Assembly (NCBI GenBank): GCA_023436205.1
Contig: JAEZKC010000012.1
Coordinates: 103,961 to 167,960, forward strand
Length of the DNA: 64,000 nucleotides
From: Fibrobacterota bacterium
GTDB lineage: Bacteria; Fibrobacterota; Chitinivibrionia; Chitinivibrionales; Chitinispirillaceae
Direction: 5' to 3'
Shown here: positions 1 through 7,830 of the stretch, one piece after another
Layout: every line of letters starts with the position of its first letter
Position numbering within the stretch: position 1 is the first letter of the stretch
Made by a program: the position numbers and the translations under genes
Notes under the pieces: model-generated
Seen by the model: only the letters and a program-made list of their open reading frames with translations
The model's database searches: none
Told to the model about the DNA's origin: nothing

Positions 1-279
1 GTGCTCACGCATGGAGTGGGTCCGATGCGCAAATACTGCATTGGAGCTGTGCTGCTTGATCTTGAAAACCCCCGCAGAGTCATCGGAAGGCTGTCCGAGC
101 CGCTGCTGGCTCCCAACGAAAACGAACGGGAAGGCTATGTGCCCAATGTGGTTTACTCCTGCGGAGCGCTTGTGCACCAGGGGCAGCTGGTCATTCCCTA
201 CGCCATGTCCGACTACGCAAGCAGCGTGGCTACCGTGGAGCTTGACAACCTGCTGAAACATCTGCTGAATAAAAAATAA
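1..279 (+). CDS. GH130 glycoside phosphorylase, C-terminal end (5' truncated by window edge)
   Basis: The reading frame is open from base 1 and ends at 279, so only the last 92 residues are visible. They match the end of family GH130 (beta-mannoside phosphorylases): a GAVLLDLENP strand, RVIGR, and VPNVVYSCGAL followed by the final blade and a short helix. GH130 enzymes phosphorolyse beta-mannosides such as mannosyl-glucose or mannobiose in the cytoplasm, which would fit with the secreted GH5 mannanase-like enzyme near 42-44 kb. The true start lies outside the window. The subfamily cannot be judged from this piece. Confidence 0.82.
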   Translation: MLTHGVGPMRKYCIGAVLLDLENPRRVIGRLSEPLLAPNENEREGYVPNVVYSCGALVHQGQLVIPYAMSDYASSVATVELDNLLKHLLNKK

Positions 280-354
280 ACTCTGCTGGAATCCCTGCGC
301 TCCGTTGCGCAGACACATTACATGTCCACGGGATTTCACCTGTGCAGAGCTCAT

Positions 355-380
355 AAAAAGAAAGCGCCTCTGCTTTCTTT
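355..380 (-). terminator. Rho-independent terminator of amtB-glnB
   Basis: A perfect 9-bp stem (AAAGAAAGC / GCTTTCTTT, 357-380) with a 6-nt loop lies just after the glnB stop. Read on the minus strand it ends in a T-rich run. It separates this operon from the convergent GH130 gene. Confidence 0.75.
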
Positions 381-384
381 AAAA

Positions 385-726
385 TCAACCTATAGCCGCC
401 GCCCCCTCTTCACCCGTACGGATACGGATGCACTGAGGCAGATCCATTACGAAAATCTTCCCGTCCCCGATCTTTCCAGTGCGGGCACCCTTGATAATCG
501 CCTGCACGGTTTTATCGACGAAATCCTCGTTTACCGCAATCTCAAGACGTATTTTCTTGAGCAGGTTCACTTCCACCACATTTCCGCGATAGGTTTCGGT
601 ATAGCCGGCCTGCTGACCGCAACCGATCACATTTGTCACCGTCATCTTTCCCACATTGGCCTCAAACAGAGCCTGTTTTACATCGGGAAGACGGTTAGGC
701 TGAATTACCGCAATTATCATTTTCAT
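385..726 (-). CDS. glnB: P-II nitrogen regulatory protein, first copy
   Basis: This 113-residue protein has the full length and pattern of P-II trimers, which read ATP/ADP and 2-oxoglutarate and bind partners such as Amt channels. The N-terminal strand MKMIIAVIQP, the T-loop with Y46-R-G, the B-loop (ARTGKIGDGKIF) and the C-loop (RIRTGE) are all clear. The T-loop has Val at position 51, where enterobacterial GlnB has the uridylylated Tyr51, so control by GlnD uridylylation is unlikely. It lies 24 nt after amtB on the same strand, so its expected job is to gate that channel. A paralogue sits at 6101-6442. Whether to name it glnB or glnK is uncertain. Confidence 0.93.
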   Translation of the reverse strand: MKMIIAVIQPNRLPDVKQALFEANVGKMTVTNVIGCGQQAGYTETYRGNVVEVNLLKKIRLEIAVNEDFVDKTVQAIIKGARTGKIGDGKIFVMDLPQCIRIRTGEEGAAAIG

Positions 727-750
727 ATCATACCACCTTTCAAGTGTGGA

Positions 751-2076
751 TTATCCCTCGGTTGTGAAAATCTGAAATCCGTTGTAGGCTTCCATACCCA
801 TTTCGCCCACGTCAAGTCCACCCACTTCCTCCTCCCTTGAAACCCTCAGACCCATAACCTGTCTGACTCCATACCAGAGAAGAATCGAGAGAGAAAATAC
901 TGTGCCCCCGACGGTAACAACACCGAGAAGCTGTACGCCAAGCTGACGAAAGCCTCCGCCATAAAACAGCCCCTCGACACCCGGGATGTAACCGGGGATC
1001 GCAAAAAGCCCTACGGCAAGAGTTCCCCAGATCCCATTTACAAGGTGAACCGCGAGCGCCCCCACCGGATCATCCAGCTTCATTTTGTCAAAGAAGACAA
1101 CCGCAAGCACCACAAGCACCCCGGCAACAGCCCCGATCGTCAGTGCACCAACCGGAGAAACAACGGCACAGGGGGCGGTCACCGCCACCAGCCCCGCAAG
1201 ACATCCGTTCACCGTCATTGATAAGTCAGGCTTTCCCTGAAGCTTGTAGGCGGTAAGCATCGCCGTAAGAATTCCGGCACAGGATGCCAGTGCGGTCGCC
1301 AACAGAATGCGAGGCACATTGGCATCCATGGCCAGTTGACTTCCACCATTAAACCCGAACCACCCGAACCAAAGTATGAACCCTCCTAGAGTGGCAAGAG
1401 GCATGGAATGGCCGATTATAGCCTTGGCTGAACCATCCTGCCTGAATTTACCGATGCGGGGTCCGAGGAGCATCACGCCTGTCAGCGCACACCAACCACC
1501 CACCGAATGCACCACCGTCGACCCCGCAAAATCATGAAATCCGAGCCCTGACAACCAGCCGCCTCCCCATACCCAGTGACCGCCTATGGGATAGATAAAT
1601 GCCACCATGAATGCACCGAACAGAAGGTAGGAACCGAACTTTATACGCTCCGCCACTGCTCCGGAGATAATGGAACAACCTGCTGCGGCAAATGCCAGCT
1701 GAAAGAAGAAAAAAGAGAAAAAGGGAAGATTTGAAACCGGGCTGGCAGTCTGTTCATTCACTACAAATGCATTCATTCCAATTATTTTACTGCCCGTCCC
1801 GAACATCAACCCGTAACCGATAGCCCAGAAAGCCACCGCAGATATGGCGAATACGGAAAAATTCTTGGCCAGGATGTTGGTGGTATTCTTTACTCTGCAG
1901 AATCCGCTCTCTACAAATGCAAAGCCGGCATTCATGAAAAAAACCAGTATCGCCGAAATGAGTACCCAGAGAGTATCAACCACGTTTATGGAAGCCCCTC
2001 CGTCCTGGGCAAAAAGTGGCAGCCCGCCTAAAAGCACAGCTGCAATAGTCAATCTGATACCTTTTCCAGAAATCAT
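751..2076 (-). CDS. amtB: Ammonium transporter Amt, first copy
   Basis: This 441-residue inner-membrane channel for ammonium has a cleavable signal peptide (about residues 1-23, ending LFAQ) followed by eleven hydrophobic segments. Both pore histidines of the Amt family are present: one in DFAGSTVVHSVGG and one in DDPVGALAVHLVNG. The C-terminal tail ends with the usual cytoplasmic GLDVGEMGMEAY segment that contacts P-II. It is co-transcribed with the downstream glnB and preceded by a sigma-54 promoter, so expression should rise under nitrogen limitation. The divergent gene at 2436 encodes a NifA-like activator and is the natural candidate regulator. Confidence 0.94.
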   Translation of the reverse strand: MISGKGIRLTIAAVLLGGLPLFAQDGGASINVVDTLWVLISAILVFFMNAGFAFVESGFCRVKNTTNILAKNFSVFAISAVAFWAIGYGLMFGTGSKIIGMNAFVVNEQTASPVSNLPFFSFFFFQLAFAAAGCSIISGAVAERIKFGSYLLFGAFMVAFIYPIGGHWVWGGGWLSGLGFHDFAGSTVVHSVGGWCALTGVMLLGPRIGKFRQDGSAKAIIGHSMPLATLGGFILWFGWFGFNGGSQLAMDANVPRILLATALASCAGILTAMLTAYKLQGKPDLSMTVNGCLAGLVAVTAPCAVVSPVGALTIGAVAGVLVVLAVVFFDKMKLDDPVGALAVHLVNGIWGTLAVGLFAIPGYIPGVEGLFYGGGFRQLGVQLLGVVTVGGTVFSLSILLWYGVRQVMGLRVSREEEVGGLDVGEMGMEAYNGFQIFTTEG

Positions 2077-2128
2077 GAAAATTCGCTCCTGTCATTTGAA
2101 AGTGTATTCCGGCCGAGCGGGAAATATA

Positions 2129-2144
2129 TGCAATGGCCGTGCCA
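2129..2144 (-). promoter_or_regulatory. Sigma-54 (-24/-12) promoter of amtB-glnB
   Basis: On the minus strand the sequence is TGGCACGGCCATTGCA, which matches the sigma-54 consensus TGGCACG-N4-TTGCA at every position. The GG and GC elements have the correct spacing. It lies about 53 nt before the amtB start codon. An almost identical site precedes the second Amt operon at 8998-9013. Confidence 0.9.
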
Positions 2145-2202
2145 TGCTCTTTGCAGAGAGATTTGAGCAGTTTTGCAGGTAAAGCCATTCGGAACGCCAC
2201 AG

Positions 2203-2235
2203 TTTTGTATCCGGCCAGCCCCGACCATTACAAAA
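2203..2235. promoter_or_regulatory. Inverted repeat upstream of the sigma-54 promoter (candidate activator site)
   Basis: Arms TTTTGTA (2203-2209) and TACAAAA (2229-2235) are separated by 19 nt and lie about 60-90 bp upstream of the -24 element, a normal distance for an enhancer-binding protein site. The remaining part of the 359-bp gap between amtB and the divergent regulator shows no gene. Binding by the adjacent NifA-like protein is inference. Confidence 0.4.
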
Positions 2236-2435
2236 TTGTACCTCCCCGGTTTCATCTGAAATGCCATTACCGTTCATATGCACCTAAGGAAACGCCTAAT
2301 CAGGCCATCTGAGCCGATCCATAAAATATGGCTCGGTATTTGCATACAAGGCACGCCAGTCCGGCCGTCATGCCGAAGAGTAAACTGCAGGTACAAAACT
2401 GAATCGCAACAGAACTGGCTTTTATGGAGCAGATT

Positions 2436-4013
2436 ATGGATATTCCCGAATCAAGAACAGACCTGAGCTTCAACGGGCTTTCGGTTCTCTACAGCATTGC
2501 CAAAATCCTCAGCGCCGGGGGACCGCTGAATTCTATAATGTACAAAGTGCTTCAGATCCTTGAACACCAAGCGGGCATGAAGCGAGGCATGATTTCCATC
2601 CTGTCCAGCGAAGGCGAAAAACTGGTAGTTGATATCGCTTATGGAATAGGCGACAATGAAAAGCAGCGGGGCATCTACAAACTCGGCGAAGGGGTCACCG
2701 GACAGGTGGCCAAAACCGGCAAACCGGTGATCGTTCCCAAAATCCGGGAAGACGAAAGTTTTCTCAACCGTACCGGCGCCAGGAAGGATATCCCGCCGGA
2801 AGACCTTGCATTCCTTTGCGTACCGGTGAAATTCGGCTCCTCGGTGCTTGGAGCGCTCTCTGTTGACAGAGTGGCAGTGCAGGAGGAGATTACTCTTGAG
2901 GGCGAGCTTACCTTTCTGCAGACCGTCGCAGACCTCATCGCACGCACGGTGGATCAGCGCCGCAAGGAACAGGAACTGCTCTCGGCCCTGCGACGGGAAA
3001 ATCACGAGTTGAGACTTATTCTGGAAAACCGTGGGCGCCCCGATGAAATGATCGGCAACAGCGGTTCAATGAGAGAAGTTTACAGATATATTGCCCAGGT
3101 GGCTCCCTCAAGCACCACCGTGCTCATAAGAGGCGAAACCGGAACCGGCAAGGAACTTGTGGCCAGGGCCATCCACCAGAAGAGCGCGTTCAGAGAGGGC
3201 CCCTTTATCGCGGTGAACTGTGCGGCTCTCCCGGAATCTCTTCTGGAAAGCGAACTTTTCGGCCATGAAAAAGGCGCATTCACCGGCGCCCACATGACTC
3301 GCATCGGTAAATTCGAAGCAGCCCACAACGGAACACTTTTCCTGGACGAAATCGGGGAACTGTCCCCAAGTGCCCAGGGGAGACTTCTCAGGGCCATTCA
3401 GGAGAGGGAGTTCCAACGCATAGGCGGAGTGGAGCCGATTCATGTCAAGGTGCGCCTGATCACCGCCACCAACCGAGATCTGGAAAGGGATGTCATTGAC
3501 AACAAATTCAGGGAAGACCTGTTCTACAGACTCAATGTGTTCACAATTGTATTGCCTCCATTAAAGGAACGAGGCGCTGACGTACTGCTTCTGGCAGATC
3601 ATTTTGTAAAGAAGTATTCCAATCTGCACCGCAAAGCAATCGAAAGGATCTCCACCCCCGCCATAGAGATGCTCTCCGGCTACTCCTGGCCGGGAAATGT
3701 CCGGGAACTGGAAAATGTCATCGAAAGGGCTGTGCTGGTCGCCGAAGCCAATGTCATCGAGGGCCACGACATGCCCCCTTCCGTTCAGCAGTCCGCCCAG
3801 GGGTTCACTCCTCTAAGCGGAGACTTTGAAACACGGGTCAATGCCTACGAAAGAGAGCTTATCATCGATGCCCTTAAAGATACCGGAGGCAACCAGACCG
3901 AAGCTGCCAAAATCCTGGGTACCACCAAAAGAATAATCCAGTACAAAATTGAAAAACTGCAGATCGATTACCGGAAATTCAGAAGTTCAAAGGGAAACGG
4001 CAACAACTCATAA
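2436..4013 (+). CDS. Sigma-54-dependent activator, NifA-like (GAF-AAA+-Fis HTH)
   Basis: This 525-residue activator of sigma-54 promoters has an N-terminal GAF sensor domain (about 20-165), a central AAA+ ATPase (about 200-430) with Walker A GETGTGKE, the sigma-54 contact loop GAFTGA and Walker B LFLDEIGE, and a C-terminal Fis-type helix-turn-helix (GGNQTEAAKILGTTKR, about 475-520). This is the NifA/NorR-like layout, with no receiver domain. An ATG at 2424 is in frame, but the one at 2436 has GGAG at a good distance and is preferred. It is divergent from amtB-glnB, whose sigma-54 promoter is the likely target. No nif genes are visible, so the name nifA is not applied. Confidence 0.88.
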   Translation: MDIPESRTDLSFNGLSVLYSIAKILSAGGPLNSIMYKVLQILEHQAGMKRGMISILSSEGEKLVVDIAYGIGDNEKQRGIYKLGEGVTGQVAKTGKPVIVPKIREDESFLNRTGARKDIPPEDLAFLCVPVKFGSSVLGALSVDRVAVQEEITLEGELTFLQTVADLIARTVDQRRKEQELLSALRRENHELRLILENRGRPDEMIGNSGSMREVYRYIAQVAPSSTTVLIRGETGTGKELVARAIHQKSAFREGPFIAVNCAALPESLLESELFGHEKGAFTGAHMTRIGKFEAAHNGTLFLDEIGELSPSAQGRLLRAIQEREFQRIGGVEPIHVKVRLITATNRDLERDVIDNKFREDLFYRLNVFTIVLPPLKERGADVLLLADHFVKKYSNLHRKAIERISTPAIEMLSGYSWPGNVRELENVIERAVLVAEANVIEGHDMPPSVQQSAQGFTPLSGDFETRVNAYERELIIDALKDTGGNQTEAAKILGTTKRIIQYKIEKLQIDYRKFRSSKGNGNNS

Positions 4014-4024
4014 TAATTATGTTT

Positions 4025-5380
4025 CTACTCCATTGCCAGTACTCTTCCCCAGCAGGGTTCAATTTGCAAAGTGAGCTTTCCGCTTTCAACTGAAAACCGC
4101 GCATTTCGATTAACTAAATCCGTAAATTGCCTGCCGCAGTCTGAAGGCATGGGTATACCCACCGTCTTCGGTTCCTTTGAAGAGTTGACTATGACAATAA
4201 CCGCTGAACCCTGCTCTTTACGCATGAATGCGTACTGTTCATGATCAACAAGCAGCTGTGCATAGGTACCCTCCTGAAGAGCCTTTTCTTTTCGCCTGAT
4301 CAAAGCCAGCATTTTTATGGTATTTAAAAGCTTCGATTCCCTGTTTGATTCAGAAAGATGTGAAAGATCAAGACAGGGACGAATATCAGCATCTGAACCG
4401 TTCCTTTTCTCTCCCGTTATACCGAATTCACTTCCGTAATAAATGGACGGTACCCCCGGAAGAGTAAAAAGAAGAATATAGAGCGTAAAGAGATGATCCC
4501 GATCTTTCAGAGTGCTTGCGACTCTGTTTACATCATGATTATCGGCAAAATTATAGAGGTTAAGATTTTTGTAAATTCCCCAATCGCCGAACTGCCGATT
4601 TGCGCTGTAGGCTATCTCGAAATAATTGCTGTCATTGTGACTTGACCACAATCCTTTATACATTTCGTAATTAGTCACGCTGTCCAGGTGGGTACTATTG
4701 GCCCACTGGTTGTAATCTCCGTGTATTATTTCCCCCATAAGCCAGAAATCCGCTTTCAGGGCTTTGGAATGATTTCTTAGTTCTGTAAAGAAATCCTTAT
4801 CGATGCAATCTGCAGCATCTATCCTTATTCCGTCAATATCAAACCAATCTATCCAGCATCTCAGTGCCTCTTTGAGATATTCACGCACAGCACTGTTTTT
4901 CATATTCAGCTTCACAAGATTGAAATAATTACTCCATCCCTCATACCAGAAATTATCCCCATAGCAGCTCTTCCGGTCAAATCTGACATGAAACCAATCC
5001 CGGTAGTCGGATGAATGTCCCTTGATTTGTAAATCTTTGAAAGCGAAGTGATCCCTTCCAACATGATTGAATACTGCATCAAGAATCACCCGAATGCCAT
5101 TCTTATGACAATGATCAACAAATTCCCTTAAATCACCATTGGTCCCAAGCCTCCTGTCCACAGTAAAATAGTCGGCCGTATCGTAACCGTGTGATGATGA
5201 TTCAAAAACCGGACTCAGATACACAGCATTGGCCCCCAGATTGTGAATATGCCCAATCCAGTTCATCAGTATTTTAAAGCGGTTTGCCGGTGAAGATCGG
5301 AAGTCATTGATAGAAGGCGCACCCGTCAGACCTAAAGGGTAAATGTGATAGAACACCGCATCAGAAACCCAGGCAGTCAT
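4025..5380 (-). CDS. GH13 alpha-amylase family enzyme, cytoplasmic
   Basis: This 451-residue (beta/alpha)8 enzyme acts on alpha-glucans or maltodextrins. The four GH13 regions are present: DAVFNHVG (region I), GIRIDAAD with the nucleophile Asp (II), LMGEIIHGD with the acid Glu (III) and FADNHDVNR with the transition-state Asp (IV). A short all-beta C domain follows (about 375-451). There is no signal peptide, so it acts on imported or stored glucan; the closest type is neopullulanase/cyclomaltodextrinase-like, but the subfamily is not settled. It starts with a strong AAGGAG site and lies 49 nt after the tetR gene. A palindrome just before its start (5394-5409) matches the one before tetR. Confidence 0.88.
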   Translation of the reverse strand: MTAWVSDAVFYHIYPLGLTGAPSINDFRSSPANRFKILMNWIGHIHNLGANAVYLSPVFESSSHGYDTADYFTVDRRLGTNGDLREFVDHCHKNGIRVILDAVFNHVGRDHFAFKDLQIKGHSSDYRDWFHVRFDRKSCYGDNFWYEGWSNYFNLVKLNMKNSAVREYLKEALRCWIDWFDIDGIRIDAADCIDKDFFTELRNHSKALKADFWLMGEIIHGDYNQWANSTHLDSVTNYEMYKGLWSSHNDSNYFEIAYSANRQFGDWGIYKNLNLYNFADNHDVNRVASTLKDRDHLFTLYILLFTLPGVPSIYYGSEFGITGEKRNGSDADIRPCLDLSHLSESNRESKLLNTIKMLALIRRKEKALQEGTYAQLLVDHEQYAFMRKEQGSAVIVIVNSSKEPKTVGIPMPSDCGRQFTDLVNRNARFSVESGKLTLQIEPCWGRVLAME

Positions 5381-5393
5381 AGTAACTCCTTAC

Positions 5394-5409
5394 TATACCA
5401 ATCGGTATA
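5394..5409. promoter_or_regulatory. TetR-type operator before the GH13 gene
   Basis: The sequence TATACCAATCGGTATA has arms TATACC and GGTATA with a 4-nt spacer. It lies 14 bp upstream of the GH13 start codon. The same arms and spacing occur before the TetR gene (6005-6020), which makes both likely binding sites of that repressor. Confidence 0.72.
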
Positions 5410-5429
5410 CTGAAAGGGAAAAAAATTTT

Positions 5430-5996
5430 TCAGGAAAAAATGCCGTACATGAACTGTTTCACAATACTTCTGGAAAGGGAATCATCCAGCTTCACCTCTC
5501 CGCTTAAAAAAAGCCCCACATAGCTCCTCATCAGACCCAGAAAACTGCTTGTCAAAAGCAGCTCCTTTCCCCGCAGGTTTCCGTATTCCGGAATCGAGGT
5601 CACAAAAAGTGTTTTTATGCAACCGAAAATTTTACCTGTGTATCCTTTAATTATTTCACTCACTTCGTTTTCAGGCGGAGCGTAGATAACTGATAGCAAC
5701 AGCCGGTTAAAGGTACGCTGCTCGAGTGCGAACGAAAAAAAACAGGCCGCAAGCCTTTCCAGATTCATTTGGAGATCTCTATGGTATTCGCAGGACTTCT
5801 TTACACATTCAAGAAGCGCAGGATAATGGCTGGCGAAAATTGCCTCCAGGAGTCCACGCTTACTCCCGAAGAAATGGTAGAGAGTAGGTTTGGTTACTCC
5901 GCAGGCATCACAGATCTCCTGAACACCTACGGCGTTGTATCCCTTTTGGGCAAAAAGGCTCAGGCCCTGCTTAAGAATAGTTTCTCTGCTGCTCAT
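5430..5996 (-). CDS. TetR/AcrR family transcriptional regulator
   Basis: This 188-residue protein starts at the ATG of MSSRETILKQ; an upstream in-frame extension lacks a good start and runs through the operator. The N-terminal helix-turn-helix is typical: LFAQKGYNAVGVQEICDACG, then VTKPTLYHFFGSKRGLLEAI (about residues 12-52). The helical ligand domain fills the remainder and is too variable to name a ligand. Matching palindromes flank the gene on both sides, before its own start and before the GH13 gene, so self-repression and control of the GH13 enzyme are inferred. A sugar or oligosaccharide is the plausible inducer, but this is not shown. Confidence 0.87.
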   Translation of the reverse strand: MSSRETILKQGLSLFAQKGYNAVGVQEICDACGVTKPTLYHFFGSKRGLLEAIFASHYPALLECVKKSCEYHRDLQMNLERLAACFFSFALEQRTFNRLLLSVIYAPPENEVSEIIKGYTGKIFGCIKTLFVTSIPEYGNLRGKELLLTSSFLGLMRSYVGLFLSGEVKLDDSLSRSIVKQFMYGIFS

Positions 5997-6004
5997 ACCC
6001 TTAA

Positions 6005-6020
6005 TATACCGTGCGGTATA
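6005..6020. promoter_or_regulatory. TetR-type operator before the tetR gene
   Basis: The sequence TATACCGTGCGGTATA has 7-bp arms (TATACCG / CGGTATA) around a 2-nt centre and ends 9 bp before the TetR start codon. It shares TATACC-N4-GGTATA with the site at 5394-5409. Confidence 0.72.
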
Positions 6021-6039
6021 GAGGATTTCAACATGTTCT

Positions 6040-6082
6040 GAAAAAAAATTCAGGAGTACGGACGTCTGTCCGCACCCCTGAA
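6040..6082 (-). terminator. Rho-independent terminator of the porin-amtB-glnB operon
   Basis: Arms TTCAGG..CGGAC and GTCCG..CCTGAA (6049-6082) form a long hairpin with a small internal loop. On the minus strand it is followed by a run of eight T. It lies just after the second glnB gene and before tetR. Confidence 0.78.
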
Positions 6083-6100
6083 AGATGGAGTCTATCTTGT

Positions 6101-6442
6101 TTAGCCGATCGCTTCGGACCCCTGTTCTCCTGTACGGATGCGAATACATTGAGGCAAATCAAAGATGAAAATCTTACCGTCCCCAATGTTTCCGGTTCGA
6201 GCCCCTTTGATAATTGCCTGCACGGTCCTGTCAACAAAATCCTCATTGACCGCGATTTCAAGGCGTATTTTCTTGAGGAGATTGACTTCGAACACATTAC
6301 CCCGGTAGGTTTCGGTGTAACCGGACTGCTGTCCGCAGCCGATTACATTTGTAACAGTCATCTTGCCTACATTTGCCTCAAACAGGGCTTTTTTTACATC
6401 TGGTAATCTGTTTGGCTGTATCACCGCTATTATCATCTTCAT
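6101..6442 (-). CDS. glnB: P-II nitrogen regulatory protein, second copy
   Basis: This 113-residue P-II protein is nearly identical to the one at 385-726, with the same T-loop start (TETYRGN), B-loop and RIRTGE C-loop. Position 51 is Phe instead of the modifiable Tyr, so uridylylation is again unlikely. It follows the second amtB by 19 nt and ends that operon. Two such similar Amt-P-II pairs only about 4 kb apart point to a local duplication followed by divergence of the promoters and regulators. Its likely role is to gate the second Amt channel. Confidence 0.93.
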   Translation of the reverse strand: MKMIIAVIQPNRLPDVKKALFEANVGKMTVTNVIGCGQQSGYTETYRGNVFEVNLLKKIRLEIAVNEDFVDRTVQAIIKGARTGNIGDGKIFIFDLPQCIRIRTGEQGSEAIG

Positions 6443-6461
6443 TTTATCTCGATCCTTTCAA

Positions 6462-7811
6462 TCAGTTTTCCGTGCTGAAGATCTGGAACCCGGCATAAGC
6501 TTCCTGACCATGTTCACCAATATCAAGCCCGGCCACTTCCTCTTCAGGTTTCACTCGTAAACCGACGGTGTACTTGATTATGGTAAAGAGAATCATTGCC
6601 GTACCGAAAGCCCAGGCAAAAACCGACACCACGCCCAGAAGCTGCACTCCGAAAACTCCGAAACCGCCTCCGAACAGAAGCCCGTTGACACCGCCATAAG
6701 ATTCCTGTGCGAAAAGACCTGCAGCCAGGGTTCCGAAAGCTCCGCATACGCCATGCACGCTCACCGCACCCACAGGGTCGTCAATCTTGAGCACCTTGTC
6801 AACAAAAAGCACCGAAAGGACCACGATCACACCGGCTATAAGACCGATGATTGCTGCGCTCAGAGGAGAGACATTGGCGCAGGGGGCAGTAATGGCAACC
6901 AGACCTGCGAGCACACCATTGAGGGCCATGGATGCATCGGGTTTACCTATGACTATCCAGGCGGTGATCATCGCTGCAATTGCTCCGGCAGCAGCAGACA
7001 GATTTGTAGTAACCGCAATCCTTCCGATGGACAGATCTGTTCCGGCAGTGGTGGAACCCGGATTGAACCCGAACCATCCAAACCACAGGATAAACACACC
7101 CAGGGCGGCCAGAGGAATATTATGCCCCATGATAGCCTTGGATTTTCCATTGGAAGCATATTTACCGATACGAGGACCGAGCACGATTGCTCCTGCCAAA
7201 GCAGCCCATCCACCCACAGAGTGAACCACCGTGGAACCGGCAAAGTCTATGAACCCGAGTTTCTCAAGCCATCCTTCACCGTTAAAGAGACCACCCCAGG
7301 CCCAGTGACCCGATATGGGATAGATAATTGCTGTTATTGCCACACTGTAAATCAGATAGCTTGTAAACTTAGTACGTTCCGCCATCGCTCCTGAAACTAT
7401 TGTGGCTGCGGTGGCCGCGAACACCGTCTGAAAGATGAAAAACGCAAAAGGCCAGTCATTTGTTCCGGCAGCCGCATCAGAGGGAAAGAAGCCGGTTTTT
7501 CCCATGAATCCCGCGATGGTGGTACCGAACATCAGTCCAAATCCCACCACCCAGTAAGCAATCGATCCGATGGAGAAATCCATCAGGTTTTTCATCATGA
7601 TATTGACACTGTTCTTTGCCCTTGTGAAACCTGTTTCCACCATGGCAAACCCGGCCTGCATGAAAAACACCAGGAAAGCGGCAATAAGAGTCCAGACCGT
7701 ATCGATACTTACTTTCAAATGCTCCGCTGAAGGAGGTTCGTCCTGGGCCAGAACAGGCACTACCGCTACCGCTGTCAGCAAGGCCATTCCCATCCACTTG
7801 TTCAGTTTCAT
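6462..7811 (-). CDS. amtB: Ammonium transporter Amt, second copy
   Basis: This 449-residue inner-membrane ammonium channel has a signal peptide (ending VPVLAQ, about residue 23) and eleven transmembrane segments. The pore histidines lie in DFAGSTVVHSVGG and DDPVGAVSVHGVCG. It has a good GGAGAG ribosome site and sits between an outer-membrane protein gene (19 nt upstream) and glnB (19 nt downstream), so the three form one operon from the sigma-54 promoter at 8998-9013. It is similar to the protein at 751-2076 along its whole length but differs in the N-terminal and inter-helix loops, so the two may differ in affinity or condition of use. Confidence 0.94.
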   Translation of the reverse strand: MKLNKWMGMALLTAVAVVPVLAQDEPPSAEHLKVSIDTVWTLIAAFLVFFMQAGFAMVETGFTRAKNSVNIMMKNLMDFSIGSIAYWVVGFGLMFGTTIAGFMGKTGFFPSDAAAGTNDWPFAFFIFQTVFAATAATIVSGAMAERTKFTSYLIYSVAITAIIYPISGHWAWGGLFNGEGWLEKLGFIDFAGSTVVHSVGGWAALAGAIVLGPRIGKYASNGKSKAIMGHNIPLAALGVFILWFGWFGFNPGSTTAGTDLSIGRIAVTTNLSAAAGAIAAMITAWIVIGKPDASMALNGVLAGLVAITAPCANVSPLSAAIIGLIAGVIVVLSVLFVDKVLKIDDPVGAVSVHGVCGAFGTLAAGLFAQESYGGVNGLLFGGGFGVFGVQLLGVVSVFAWAFGTAMILFTIIKYTVGLRVKPEEEVAGLDIGEHGQEAYAGFQIFSTEN

Positions 7812-7830
7812 TTTGAATCTCTCCTTGACT

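Noticed and set aside
2436..4013. Name nifA for the activator
   Set aside because: The domain order fits, but no nitrogenase genes are visible and the target is more likely the adjacent amtB operon.
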